Part shown: piece after piece, positions 1 through 8,514 of the stretch
Layout: the number at the start of each line of letters is the position of its first letter
How positions within the stretch are numbered: the first letter of the stretch is position 1
Assembly (NCBI GenBank): GCA_003194525.1
Contig: NBIV01000165.1
Location: 62,001 to 126,000, forward strand
DNA length: 64,000 bases
Reading direction: 5' to 3'
DNA from: Gracilariopsis chorda
Taxonomy: Eukaryota; Rhodophyta; Florideophyceae; Gracilariales; Gracilariaceae
Program-made: the position numbers and the translations under genes
The notes under the pieces: generated by a model
Database searches by the model: none
What the model was told of the DNA's origin: nothing
The model's input: the letters and a program-made list of their open reading frames with translations, nothing else

Positions 1-479
1 CCATGCGGAACAGTACCCTGGGAAACAATACCATTCCGAACTCAACGATACTAAAGAGCCGCCATGGTGCAAAGCTTAAGCACTGGCTTCTGAAGGCATT
101 CCGTCCGCATCACATTCAAAACGAAATCGCAAGAAAGGACATGGATCAGTCATAGAAGTTTATCCACGCTCTCTTTGGTTTGAGGGAGTGAACCGATCGG
201 AACATCGACAAATATGCCCCTCGGTACGTAGTGATGACAAACCAGACCGACTGCCGTAACCGTCTGGTGAAAGGTATTCCGAAGTTCATTTCCCTCTGAT
301 ATGTGTAGATATGTGTGCAATTCTGGTCATAGCGTCGCATCTGTTCTTGAAATAGGACAACCCCCTCGCTCACCTCTAACTGTTCATAATGCGGGAAATA
401 GAATTAAATGGGTCGGATAGTCCGCATGTCTGTTGAAAAGATAGCATATACTCAATGTTACTCTCCGCGAAGGCCTATT
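1..479. other. No confident gene
   Basis: Only a 75-codon minus-strand ORF (146-373) is open here. It shows no recognisable motif and I do not call it a gene. The stretch probably holds the 3' flank of the minus-strand gene that ends at 480. Confidence 0.5.
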
Positions 480-1634
480 TCAATAATCTCTTGAAGCCAT
501 GTCCCATAAACCTCGGACCGTGCTGCTTACTTGCTTGTATGCAGTTGTAGCGGTTCGTTGTATCTCCATAATTTGACGCTCTTCGTCTGTTAGCCTATCT
601 TCGTCAATGTCATCTAATTCCCATATGGTCTCGTTCTGCGCTCTCTCGCTATAAGATGAATATGCACTTTGTTCAATGTTTTCGAGAAAGAATCGACGTT
701 CTTCTTGATTTTGTAAACCCAGAATACGCTGCTTGCAATCGTACCACAAGAAGGATGAAACTTGCACGATCGGGACAACAACTTCTGAAAGTAGGAACAC
801 TGGAATGCTGATGAACCATTTCATTATGTCTGCGGTCGAAATCAAAGTCGGATGTGGTGCAGGGGAAGTTTTCGATCTATGGTGGTCTCGTGCATAAGCG
901 TTGGAAGCGTGCTGTCCCGTATCATCTGTATTATCCTTTTGATCGTCAGTGAAAGTAGCAGGCTTCGATGGAACTCCTTCTACAGCTGGCTCTGATTCAG
1001 AGACGAATTCAGCGCGCATGTGCTCAAAAACAGATGACGTATCCATGGGCACTGCGGGTTGACTGCGAATATTGCCTTCGACACCGTTCCCTTCTGTTCT
1101 AGTTCGATTTCTGTACGATATCGAATATGTTGATGAAGAGGACGAGGCTGCTTCTGCAGCAGAACCTTGTGGGGCATCGGACGAAAAGTCATTCGCGAGC
1201 GCCTGCTTCGATTCATCCCATGCTTGTTTACTTGTTGTAAAGAGACCGTTGCCTGTCTGAGGTTCAGCTAAGTTGTCCTTCAAAGTTAGAGTATGTTTGT
1301 CACTGCTTACCTCACGGCTTGAATACCGCGTTGACCGGCGGGCTGAGCGTCGACGAGGTCTCAGTAAAAGCGATGCTGCAACTGCCGTGACAGCCGCGGA
1401 GGGAGCGAGCTTTCTATACTGCGGATGGTTTCGTGCTTGATGCGAGGTGAACAATGGCACGGCTAGAAGGGCGGCAGCTATCGCCGACAAAACGGATGGC
1501 GCTGCTGAGCGGGGAGCTTCGTTTGCTCGGAGACAAGCGCTAGGACGAGTATGAAAGAAAGGCTGCTGTCGGACGGGAGAAACAGTCATGACGAACGCGG
1601 GAGTGGTCGCTTTTCGTGGGCGCCTTGCCTTCAT
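480..1634 (-). CDS. Unknown protein, probable organelle-targeted membrane protein
   Basis: An open frame of 384 codons without introns; I do not recognise the family. The N-terminus is rich in Arg, Ser, Ala and Thr with almost no acidic residues in the first 45 positions, as expected of a plastid or mitochondrial transit peptide. Hydrophobic Ala/Leu-rich stretches lie at about 44-65 and 80-91, followed by an Arg cluster. The middle (about 100-265) is Ser/Glu-rich and probably disordered. A clear hydrophobic segment (motif FISIPVFLLSEVVVPIV) lies at about 272-298, and a charged helical C-terminus follows. It is transcribed divergently from the ClpR2 gene, so the 570 bp between them probably holds both promoters. 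Membrane location is inferred; no function can be assigned. Confidence 0.6.
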   Translation of the reverse strand: MKARRPRKATTPAFVMTVSPVRQQPFFHTRPSACLRANEAPRSAAPSVLSAIAAALLAVPLFTSHQARNHPQYRKLAPSAAVTAVAASLLLRPRRRSARRSTRYSSREVSSDKHTLTLKDNLAEPQTGNGLFTTSKQAWDESKQALANDFSSDAPQGSAAEAASSSSSTYSISYRNRTRTEGNGVEGNIRSQPAVPMDTSSVFEHMRAEFVSESEPAVEGVPSKPATFTDDQKDNTDDTGQHASNAYARDHHRSKTSPAPHPTLISTADIMKWFISIPVFLLSEVVVPIVQVSSFLWYDCKQRILGLQNQEERRFFLENIEQSAYSSYSERAQNETIWELDDIDEDRLTDEERQIMEIQRTATTAYKQVSSTVRGLWDMASRDY

Positions 1635-2202
1635 TGGTGTGATTCGCTTCTTCTGTCTACCAACAAAGAGGCAGGAGTGCTTCTAGAGATGCGTCACACT
1701 TCGACTGGGTCAGGTTTAGTAGTCTGCTACTGGTTGGCCCCCGTATGCGTTTCGCCACACTGAAGTGTCTAGGATGACCTGGTGTGAAGTGTGCTTGCCG
1801 ACGCTACAGAAGTACTAGGGTCGCGGTACCTTTCCCGTCCCACCGGTAACAACACCGGTTGACCCGAGAGCGTAGTGGCCAATGTACGACGGGATACGGC
1901 AGTTTGAGATGCACCAGCGTTCCAGCTAGCAATCTACCCCTGGTACGTGTAAGATAGGCGCCCAGCACCTCCGGGTAGATTGCCACCTTTGTACCAACGC
2001 TACCGTTGGTACGTAAAAAGAGACTTGTTCTAGATGCTATTGCACGCTCTGTGGAGCTGCACCATCAAGTCGAACCTCAACCTCCAGTGCAACCAATAGT
2101 CCCAATTTCATCTCCACGCCTGCTCGGGTTTGTTTAGTCACTCATCTCGTACGCACTTCTATCCTAAAGAAGGCTCTGTCTTTGTGTCCTTGAATAAGGA
2201 TC
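1635..2202. promoter_or_regulatory. Divergent intergenic region, probable shared promoter
   Basis: About 570 bp between the minus-strand gene starting at 1634 and the plus-strand ClpR2 gene. Short ORFs inside it carry no motif. Its one visible structural element is the perfect inverted repeat at 1991-2012, about 190 bp upstream of the ClpR2 start. Promoter role is inferred from position only. Confidence 0.4.
1991..2012. repeat. Perfect 9-bp inverted repeat (hairpin) upstream of ClpR2
   Basis: Arms GTACCAACG and CGTTGGTAC pair perfectly around a CTAC loop. Related GGTAC words recur nearby (around 1835 and 1940), so this may be a site for a dimeric DNA-binding protein. It is a candidate operator; function is unknown. 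Confidence 0.45.
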
Positions 2203-2976
2203 ATGATGCCTCACTGCAGCGCGTTTGCCTCTCCGTCTCCACTCCACCAACCGTGTCATTCACTTGCGCATCCCAAGGCATGTGCTCGTCGACCCGGATC
2301 ACGCTCACCCATAACAATGGCTGGTGGCGTTCCCAAGGTGCCCTACAAAGCGCCTGGAGCTCAGAATCACGAGTTCATTGACATATTCAACCGTCTTTAT
2401 CGCGAGCGTATCATCTACGTCGGACAGGACCTTGACGATGAGTCCGCTAACCAGATCATTGCAGTACTTCTGTACCTCGAGAACGACGATGCGAAGGCGA
2501 ACGTGTCTATGTACTTCAACTGCCCTGGCGGTACAATACCCGCTGGTCTCGCGGTTTATGATTGTATGCAAGCAATGAAGTACCCCATCGTCACTCTCAA
2601 CTTGGGCCTTGCTGCTTCAATGAGTGCATTCCTTGTAGCTGCGGGGACAAAAGGGAAGCGGATGGCACTGCCGAATTCAAGATTCTTGTTGCAAAGCCCG
2701 TCATTGCCAGACACTGTACGAGGTCAAGCATCGGATATTGCAATTGAAGTAAGAAACATTCTCAACCAGAGAAACAGAATTATAGACGGGTTACATAATT
2801 TCACGGGACGAAGCAAGGATCAACTGAAACAAGACCTGAGTCGCGACATGTACCTCACTGCGCCTGAAGCCAGAACATATGGCTTGATAGATAATGTGCT
2901 AATGCCAAAAGTTAAGGGTCCGAGCGAGAGCTTTATCGCAGGACTTGGCGCACCCACGAAAGCATCGCTCAATTAA
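2203..2976 (+). CDS. CLPR2: ClpR2-like non-catalytic subunit of plastid Clp protease
   Basis: A 257-codon ClpP-fold protein. After a basic, Pro/Ser-rich leader (about 1-38, probable plastid transit peptide) comes the ClpP core. The VPYKAPG, YRERIIYVGQ and LYLENDD segments and the LLQSP motif resemble plant ClpR2 more than ClpP. The nucleophile position is kept (GLAASM, Ser139) and so is the catalytic Asp (LSRDMYLT, Asp215), but the catalytic His is replaced by Gln (Gln164). The subunit should therefore be structural and inactive. ClpR subunits form the heptameric rings of the stromal Clp core with ClpP and contribute to plastid protein turnover. The start chosen is the first of two adjacent Met codons; Met39 would remove the leader. 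The 2130-2381 frame is a shadow. Retained Ser is unusual for R subunits, in which it is often lost. Confidence 0.88.
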   Translation: MMPHCSAFASPSPLHQPCHSLAHPKACARRPGSRSPITMAGGVPKVPYKAPGAQNHEFIDIFNRLYRERIIYVGQDLDDESANQIIAVLLYLENDDAKANVSMYFNCPGGTIPAGLAVYDCMQAMKYPIVTLNLGLAASMSAFLVAAGTKGKRMALPNSRFLLQSPSLPDTVRGQASDIAIEVRNILNQRNRIIDGLHNFTGRSKDQLKQDLSRDMYLTAPEARTYGLIDNVLMPKVKGPSESFIAGLGAPTKASLN

Positions 2977-3528
2977 AGCGACTCTATCACGTGTTCAGTC
3001 CGCACATCTTGTGGCTGACATTTGTGTACACTGCGCTGCCATCAACACAGGAAACGCCATTGCTTCATCATGACCTCGCACCAAGTGTTCGTATTTCTTC
3101 TTCTGATCTCATCTACTAGAAGCAAACAGCCTGTCAAGTTCTCGTTTCAGTATTGCCTGTGTAGTGATGTTCGACTCATCGACACATTTAGAAAGGACCA
3201 CAGAGCAGACACTGGTAGCAGCCCCATGTTTCCGCAGCTCTTCTCAGAGAGTTGTCGAGGTCAGTGAAAAGCTATGGGTAAAGATCCCCCTGCATACCAA
3301 AGTGAACCTTCGAAAGAAGTCCGTCGCTGACATCACCGGGCCTGATGATACGAAACACAGGATTGTTGCGAAGCCTATGCACTACAGAACACTGGGCCAC
3401 AATACTTACATTTCATATGGCCGTTAGGTACGCTTGTAATGACTCCGAAATGGTTCCTAAATATAACAACCCACCAGAACGGGCTAGCTCATCTCTTAAT
3501 TGTTGGTGTCCTGTCATAGCAAAGGTCG
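2977..3528. other. Intergenic, no confident gene
   Basis: Three short overlapping plus-strand ORFs (3022-3560) have no recognisable motif. A GT...AG pair at about 3428-3519 looks intron-like, but none of the frames joins cleanly to the gene at 3529. The region probably carries the ClpR2 3' end and the promoter of the next gene. Confidence 0.4.
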
Positions 3529-3991
3529 ATGACGACACAATCGTTCAGACCGCGGGGTAAAACCTTTGTTGGTTTGACGTCCAAAGAACGCTGCAGACAA
3601 CTTCAAAGTCTTGACGGTTTCTCGGCCTACGCGAGCCCGTCTTCACAAGAAAAGAGCCCTCGCTTTTGCTCATCTTGCAAGAGCCGAAGGCAGCGAATTG
3701 TTGAACTAGAACAAGAATTCAGAGACTTAAGGGAAAGACTTTTAAGCAAAAGGACAGTCCTGGACGTATTGGACACTTCCACAGAGAACATGTCTTCATC
3801 CCCTACCGAGTTGGCCCTCATTCAAGAAAGCGCAAAACTACGCATAACAATCGACACACTAATGAGATTTCAGGTACGCACCAATCGTGCTTCCAAGTCA
3901 GTCGCAGATATCCTTGAGACGCTCTCTAACTGCTTCATGCTCCTCATTTTCTCAGTTGTTCGATGCAATCGACGCAACGCAAGATCAGTAG
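3529..3991 (+). CDS. Small coiled-coil protein, two exons
   Basis: Exon 1 (3529-3873, 115 codons) has a Ser-rich start, a CSSCKSRRQ patch with one CxxC pair, and then a heptad-like Leu/Arg/Glu helix from about residue 60 (IVELEQEF, LRERLLSK). A canonical intron follows at 3874-3955. Exon 2 (3956-3991) adds eleven residues (LFDAIDATQDQ) and a TAG stop, giving 126 residues. Read without splicing, the frame stays open to 4083 and abuts the stop of the convergent CNNM gene. The spliced form leaves about 92 bp between the genes and ends the helix sensibly, so I prefer it. The family is unrecognised. The basic CxxC patch next to a coiled coil could suit a small DNA-binding or scaffold protein, but that is only a guess. 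Confidence 0.55.
3874..3955 (+). other. GT-AG intron, 82 nt
   Basis: The donor is GTACGC directly after a CAG codon (phase 0). A CTAAC branch-like site lies about 27 nt before a pyrimidine-rich tract that ends in CAG. The length is not a multiple of three, so retention changes the C-terminus from 11 to 69 residues. Confidence 0.6.
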
Positions 3992-4083
3992 GGGAAGCGA
4001 TGACGTTTCTCCGGTGTGTCTGCAGCTCCGGGGTGTTTGATGCAGGTACCAAGAACCTCGTCCAGTTACTCGCGCAATACTAA

Positions 4084-6294
4084 TCAGCGATCCGTATGCT
4101 CCGTGGATGTGGCTCCCTCAGCCTGCTTTGCGGATTTTCCCTTTTGAGAAACGCCATTTCCATTAATATCTGAATGCTTGAGCTTTTTAGGAACCGGCTC
4201 TACATCCAGTACGTTGCGAGAAAGTTCTTGAGTATCGGCTTCTGCTTCAGTCGCTTTCAAACGCTGTTCCTCCTCCGCTAATCGGGCCATTTCCTCAACT
4301 GTGAGTATCTCCGCTTGCAGCTTCACAATTCTACGATCAGTAGCGTCAGACACCCGAAATCGGACGTGAGACACGATTAACTCCTCCCCGGCCTCAGGAA
4401 TTCCCCCCATCTGAGCACAAAGGAACCCTGATATTGTTCCGTAGTCATCAAGATCATCTTCCGACAAGATAAGATTAAACGCTTCCGCTACCTTTTCGAG
4501 ACTGGCTTGGCCATCAATATTATAGAAATTATCCCGTGTCTTTGAAATAAACTGTGTCTCAGCTTCGTAATCATCGTCCTCATCATAAATTTCCCCTACC
4601 ACCTCCTCAAGAACGTCCTCGAGCGTGAGTAGCCCAGCCGTACCGCCATATTCATCAACGACAACAGCCATATGGAGCCGGCGCTTCCTCATTTCTTCAA
4701 GTGCGACCCAAACTGACATGGAATCTGGTATAAAAAACGCTGGATCCATGACTTCTGAAACTCGTGTAGTCTTCAGCTTTTCCGGATCCTCATTGAGATA
4801 TCGGAGCAGCGATTTGGCAAGAGCAACACCAACGATATTGTCAATAGTGCTTTCGTATACTGGCATTCGGGAGTAGTGAGATTCAGATTCAAGGTCTAAG
4901 AGCTGCGCTAACGTGTTGTCGCTTGGGAGAGCTACCATGTCAACTCTTGGGCACATGACAGACTTCACATCGGTCTCTTCTAAGTCCAATACGTTGTGAA
5001 TTATCTGAGACTCGTACTTCTCAATGCTCCCAGAGCGATCCGCGCCAGCGACAATAAGCCTTAACTCTTCCTCACTCACAGTTGTGTCGTTCTCAAAAGG
5101 AAGTTTCAAGCGACGCAAGATAAAGGTCGATATTGTGGCAAGGAGCTTACCAACGGGATACACTATGATTGACAGAGTGCTGATGAAAGGGACCATAAAA
5201 CGAGCAACTTTTGCAGGGGCATGGACGGCAAGTGCTTTGGGCAGAATTTCGCCAAAGAACAGGAAAAAGACCGTCATACCTGCGGTTACATACCCCACGC
5301 CAGCAGAGCCCAGCACCTCCCCAGCAAGCTCAGTGGCAATCGCTGTCGAAAATATCGTTGCAGACGTAGTAGAGACCAGTATCGTCGTAAGAAAACGCGT
5401 AAGGTCTGACTCTAGTAACGCGAACGGCGACTTTTCTCCTTCCTTTTCTGCAAGCTCACGCACTTTCCACGGCCAAAGCGTTGTGATAGCCGTTTCTGCG
5501 GCGGCTAACGCGGCGGCTAAAGTGAACATTACGCATGCCAGGCCAAGCAGGCTTTTCTGAACTGGTTGTTTTTCGACGGAATCGGAAGCGTGATGCGGAG
5601 CGACATGTGCGAGAGTGGGGTTTATCACATTGCGCCCAGTCGCCGTTGTTGGTAAACGGGAGTCAAGCAGACAGGGTGCGGTACTGCGTGAAGAAACAAT
5701 AGGATAAACTGTAGCAAACGAGGCTTTTCGGTTCCACATTGATGACGCAGGTATAACAGAGCGCGTTTTGTAATAACCGGTTCTCTTCATCGTCGCATCT
5801 GCAATACCTCGATGGCTCCAAACGGTATAAAGGGATGAAAGAAAGAGCGCCGCAGACGTTGCTAACAAACCGCGCAAGATGCCGGCAAAAAAACAATCAT
5901 TACGACGAACTGACGCAGAATCCTGGTGAAGGTACCAATTGTGGAGTACTCTATGATTCCTGGCAACTTTACGATTATCAGCTGCGCAAGTGGCGTGCCC
6001 TGCGGAAGTCACAGTAGCCCTGCACACACGCAGAGCACGCCTTCGTGATGGAAAAAGTCGCGAACGTAGCAGGAGCTCTGGGCTATACGCAGATGAGATA
6101 AACGTGGAAGTGCAGGACGAAGAAGCCGGAAAACTTCTGTGATACGACAGGTGACCAACCGTGGGCCCTGAAAGAAAAGCAGACAACTTTCCAGATATTC
6201 GTCGATCGCTCAATGAGTTCGGAAATGCCACGACGACTTTTTGGTGTACGCAGGAAGGCCGGTGTCGAGCCACGACACCTCGTTGCAAGAACAA
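4084..6294 (-). CDS. Plastid CNNM/CorC-type Mg2+ transporter (MGR8/9-like)
   Basis: A 736-codon single-exon gene. Residues 1 to about 240 are basic and Ser-rich with a possible hydrophobic stretch near 140-155, consistent with a long organellar presequence. Residues about 246-410 form a DUF21/CNNM transmembrane domain (signature GEILPKALAV). Residues about 440-565 are a CBS-pair (VMCPRVDMVAL; VVDEYGGTAGLLTLEDVLEE). Residues about 590-670 are a CorC/HlyC-type domain (FYNIDGQASLEKVAEAF; DDYGTISGFL). A charged tail follows. This order matches bacterial CorC and the plant MGR8/MGR9 proteins of the chloroplast envelope that move Mg2+ across the membrane; CBS pairs of the family bind ATP-Mg. Plastid location is inferred from the presequence and the family. 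It is convergent with the small coiled-coil gene and divergent from the VKOR gene. Confidence 0.85.
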   Translation of the reverse strand: MFLQRGVVARHRPSCVHQKVVVAFPNSLSDRRISGKLSAFLSGPTVGHLSYHRSFPASSSCTSTFISSAYSPELLLRSRLFPSRRRALRVCRATVTSAGHATCAADNRKVARNHRVLHNWYLHQDSASVRRNDCFFAGILRGLLATSAALFLSSLYTVWSHRGIADATMKRTGYYKTRSVIPASSMWNRKASFATVYPIVSSRSTAPCLLDSRLPTTATGRNVINPTLAHVAPHHASDSVEKQPVQKSLLGLACVMFTLAAALAAAETAITTLWPWKVRELAEKEGEKSPFALLESDLTRFLTTILVSTTSATIFSTAIATELAGEVLGSAGVGYVTAGMTVFFLFFGEILPKALAVHAPAKVARFMVPFISTLSIIVYPVGKLLATISTFILRRLKLPFENDTTVSEEELRLIVAGADRSGSIEKYESQIIHNVLDLEETDVKSVMCPRVDMVALPSDNTLAQLLDLESESHYSRMPVYESTIDNIVGVALAKSLLRYLNEDPEKLKTTRVSEVMDPAFFIPDSMSVWVALEEMRKRRLHMAVVVDEYGGTAGLLTLEDVLEEVVGEIYDEDDDYEAETQFISKTRDNFYNIDGQASLEKVAEAFNLILSEDDLDDYGTISGFLCAQMGGIPEAGEELIVSHVRFRVSDATDRRIVKLQAEILTVEEMARLAEEEQRLKATEAEADTQELSRNVLDVEPVPKKLKHSDINGNGVSQKGKSAKQAEGATSTEHTDR

Positions 6295-6772
6295 CTTGGA
6301 TTATCGCCGGGAACAGTACCGAGTTATTTCACCTTCGAAGGTTTGAAAGGAAATCTTCCATTCCTGCGCTTTCAGAACAGTAATAACATCTGCGACGCAG
6401 ATGTTATTACTGTTCAGATTCTGCGTAGTACGCAGTGCGTAGAACCTTGTCCATCAAACTGGCAAAATCTGTGCCCAGAACCTGGACTCCACATGCAGTT
6501 CAATCTGCGAGCTCTGCTCTGCCTACTGTTTACGAAATTATTTTATGCAAGAATGAATGAGCTTGGGAAAGTTCTAAATCCTCATTAGCAATGGTTCTGC
6601 TCTATAAAGCAGGGGCAGGTGTATCCATTGGAGTAACCAAGAAGGCCAGTCAACCCTCACTCTGTCGACTTCCGAAGGGATACAGGTTGAGAAGCAGAGC
6701 CCTTGTGCTGATATTGGTTCCATTTTCGTGGTCTCTAGAAGGTAATCCATAAGAAGGACAGAGATTTCGTTC
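6295..6772. promoter_or_regulatory. Divergent intergenic region between CNNM and VKOR genes
   Basis: About 480 bp separating two divergent start codons, so it probably contains both promoters. Short ORFs here have no motif. It contains the long perfect palindrome at 6375-6415. Confidence 0.45.
6375..6415. repeat. Perfect 41-nt palindrome (20-bp arms, 1-nt spacer)
   Basis: The 20 bases of the left arm (starting GAACAGTAATAAC) are matched without error by the right arm (ending GTTATTACTGTTC) around one A. Pairing stops at both outer ends. It can form a cruciform in DNA or a very stable hairpin in RNA. It lies 81 bp upstream of the CNNM start and about 360 bp upstream of the VKOR start. It could be an operator for both genes or the product of a fold-back replication error. 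Confidence 0.85.
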
Positions 6773-8177
6773 ATGCTGTCCACCAAGAATCTCAGACTCA
6801 TACCCTTCCCAATCATCAAGACCGAAAGATTCACGGAACACGCCATGCAAAGGCCAGAAGGTTCATCCGAGACAGGCCTCTCTCGTTTTCAGAATAAAGC
6901 GAACTCTTTCGAATCACGCCCGTTACACTTCATCGTCAGTCCCAGTTGTATAAGAGAACGACAGTTCTTGATACAGAAACTAGCAAGAAGTAATCGATGG
7001 GGAGCGCATCCGCGTACAACCGTTCCGAAAAGGAGACGTTCAGAGTTTCGGAGCGACATGAGGCATACTGGAACCACTCCCACGGATCAGGAACAGCCAA
7101 AGGGAACACCGAACGAAACCCCCGCTCCTTCATCCGAGAGTTTTGCATCGTTTCGGAATCTTCGCAAGCTTATGACCGTGTTGTCTTTGACGGGGGCTAT
7201 TGAAGCATCCTATCTCACCTACAACAAGCTATTCTCTTCACCCGGCGCAATATGTTCTACTCAGGGCTGTTTAGATGTGCTATCTGGTCCGTTCTCTACG
7301 TTCCTTGGGGTTCCTTTGACTCTGTTCGGTGCTTTGGCCTACACCGGCTTTGCGTACCTTTGCATATGGCCGTTAGCTGCGCAAGAGGAAGAGGCTGAAG
7401 CTCAAAACGCAGAACCTGTCATTGTTTCTGCTGAAGAAGTATACGCTGTCCGGGACGCCGCGACAAGACCACTTATGCTCGCTGTCAGTAGCGCTATGTT
7501 TTCATTTTCGGCATATCTCATGTCACTTTTGACTCTGGTTGTTCGTTCATTGTGCCCTTACTGTGTCCTATCAGCAGTCCTGAGCACTCTGTTGTTCATC
7601 TTGACGGCATTCGTAGGAAAGGCTGTGCCGAAATTGAAGACAGCGTTCAAGATAGTTGCGGCATCCATTTCTGCTGCGAGCGTATGCGCAGCGATGTCAT
7701 TTTTCTTGGCTATGCCAGCTCACCTCAGGGCCCAGGGCTCAGATTTCCCTCAAGCACCACCGGAGATCACAATGTCATCAGACAGGGACGCTATCGTAAG
7801 TACTTGAATACACACCCTTATCTCAACAGTTCACGTGTAGACACTGACATACCATCTAATGCATTAACTTGTTCGATCTGGCTTCTAATCCTTTCTTCTA
7901 GAGAACTGCGGAGAAACTCGCGAGGAAAAAGACAAGAATGTATGGTGCTTACTGGTGTGCGCACTGCTACGACCAGAAGCAACGTCTTGGAAAGCAAGCT
8001 TTTTCACGGATACCGTATGTTGAGTGTGATAAGAATGGTGTCGATTCACAGTACAAGTTATGTAGAGAGAAGAGAATTCCCGGTTATCCTACATGGGAAA
8101 TAGGGGGTGAATTGTACCCCGGTGAAATCGAGATCTCAGAGCTCGAAAGGCTAGCGGATGAAGCTCAAAAAAAATGA
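6773..8177 (+). CDS. LTO1: VKOR-thioredoxin fusion (LTO1-like), thylakoid disulfide-forming enzyme
   Basis: Two exons (6773-7795 and 7902-8177) give about 432 residues. Residues 1 to about 125 are basic and Ser/Arg-rich, a probable plastid presequence. The VKOR domain follows (about 130-295) with four to five hydrophobic helices, the conserved Cys pair CSTQGC (near 161-166) and the active-site SLCPYC (near 261-264) that works with quinone. After the intron comes a thioredoxin-like domain with WCAHC (near 359-363), KRIPGYPTWE for the cis-Pro loop, and a short helix at the end. Plant and cyanobacterial homologues oxidise lumenal proteins and pass electrons to quinone, and LTO1 is needed for photosystem II assembly in Arabidopsis. 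An acidic loop (QEEEAEAQNAEP) between helices is a lineage feature. Start alternatives are Met1 and Met25. Neighbours: divergent CNNM gene, convergent SAM-domain gene. Confidence 0.88.
7796..7901 (+). other. GT-AG intron, 106 nt, in VKOR-Trx gene
   Basis: The donor GTAAGT follows the codon for Ile (phase 0). A CTAAT branch-like site and a pyrimidine tract precede the TTCTAG acceptor. Splicing joins the VKOR domain to twelve linker residues and the WCxHC thioredoxin domain. Without it the frame stops after five codons, so the thioredoxin domain requires splicing. Confidence 0.8.
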
Positions 8178-8514
8178 AGGGATGTCCGCGGAGTTCCGTC
8201 CATAGAATAATAGCGTCATGAGCAAAATGGATACAAGGAACTTTCTTGATCATGGTTAGTTGTATTCTTTAAGAGGACCCACCAGCATTTGTTTTTGCGA
8301 AGAAGCGATTAGCAGAAGCACTATCACACAGTACCCTTGCACACAATTTTGCATGTGTCCTCACTCCACACCGACTAACCGCCGCGATAGGTACTGCGAC
8401 GTGCGCTGCGAAATGTACTCTTTCAAAAGAACGCGGCCGAGATGTATCCTAATGTCCCTGAGCTGGCTTTTTAGGATCCCTAACTGAAGAGGAGTTCCAC
8501 GCGTTTCCCGTAAC
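8178..8514. other. Intergenic between convergent genes
   Basis: About 340 bp holding both 3' ends. No gene or motif recognised; the 75-codon ORF at 8260-8487 looks like chance. Confidence 0.4.

Noticed and set aside
3428-3519. Possible intron upstream of the coiled-coil gene
   Set aside because: GT and AG with a branch-like site exist, but the frame that would join phase-correctly to the gene ends in a stop just before the donor.
5024-5560. 178-codon plus-strand ORF
   Set aside because: Shadow of the CNNM gene on the other strand; Ser/Thr-rich and without motifs.
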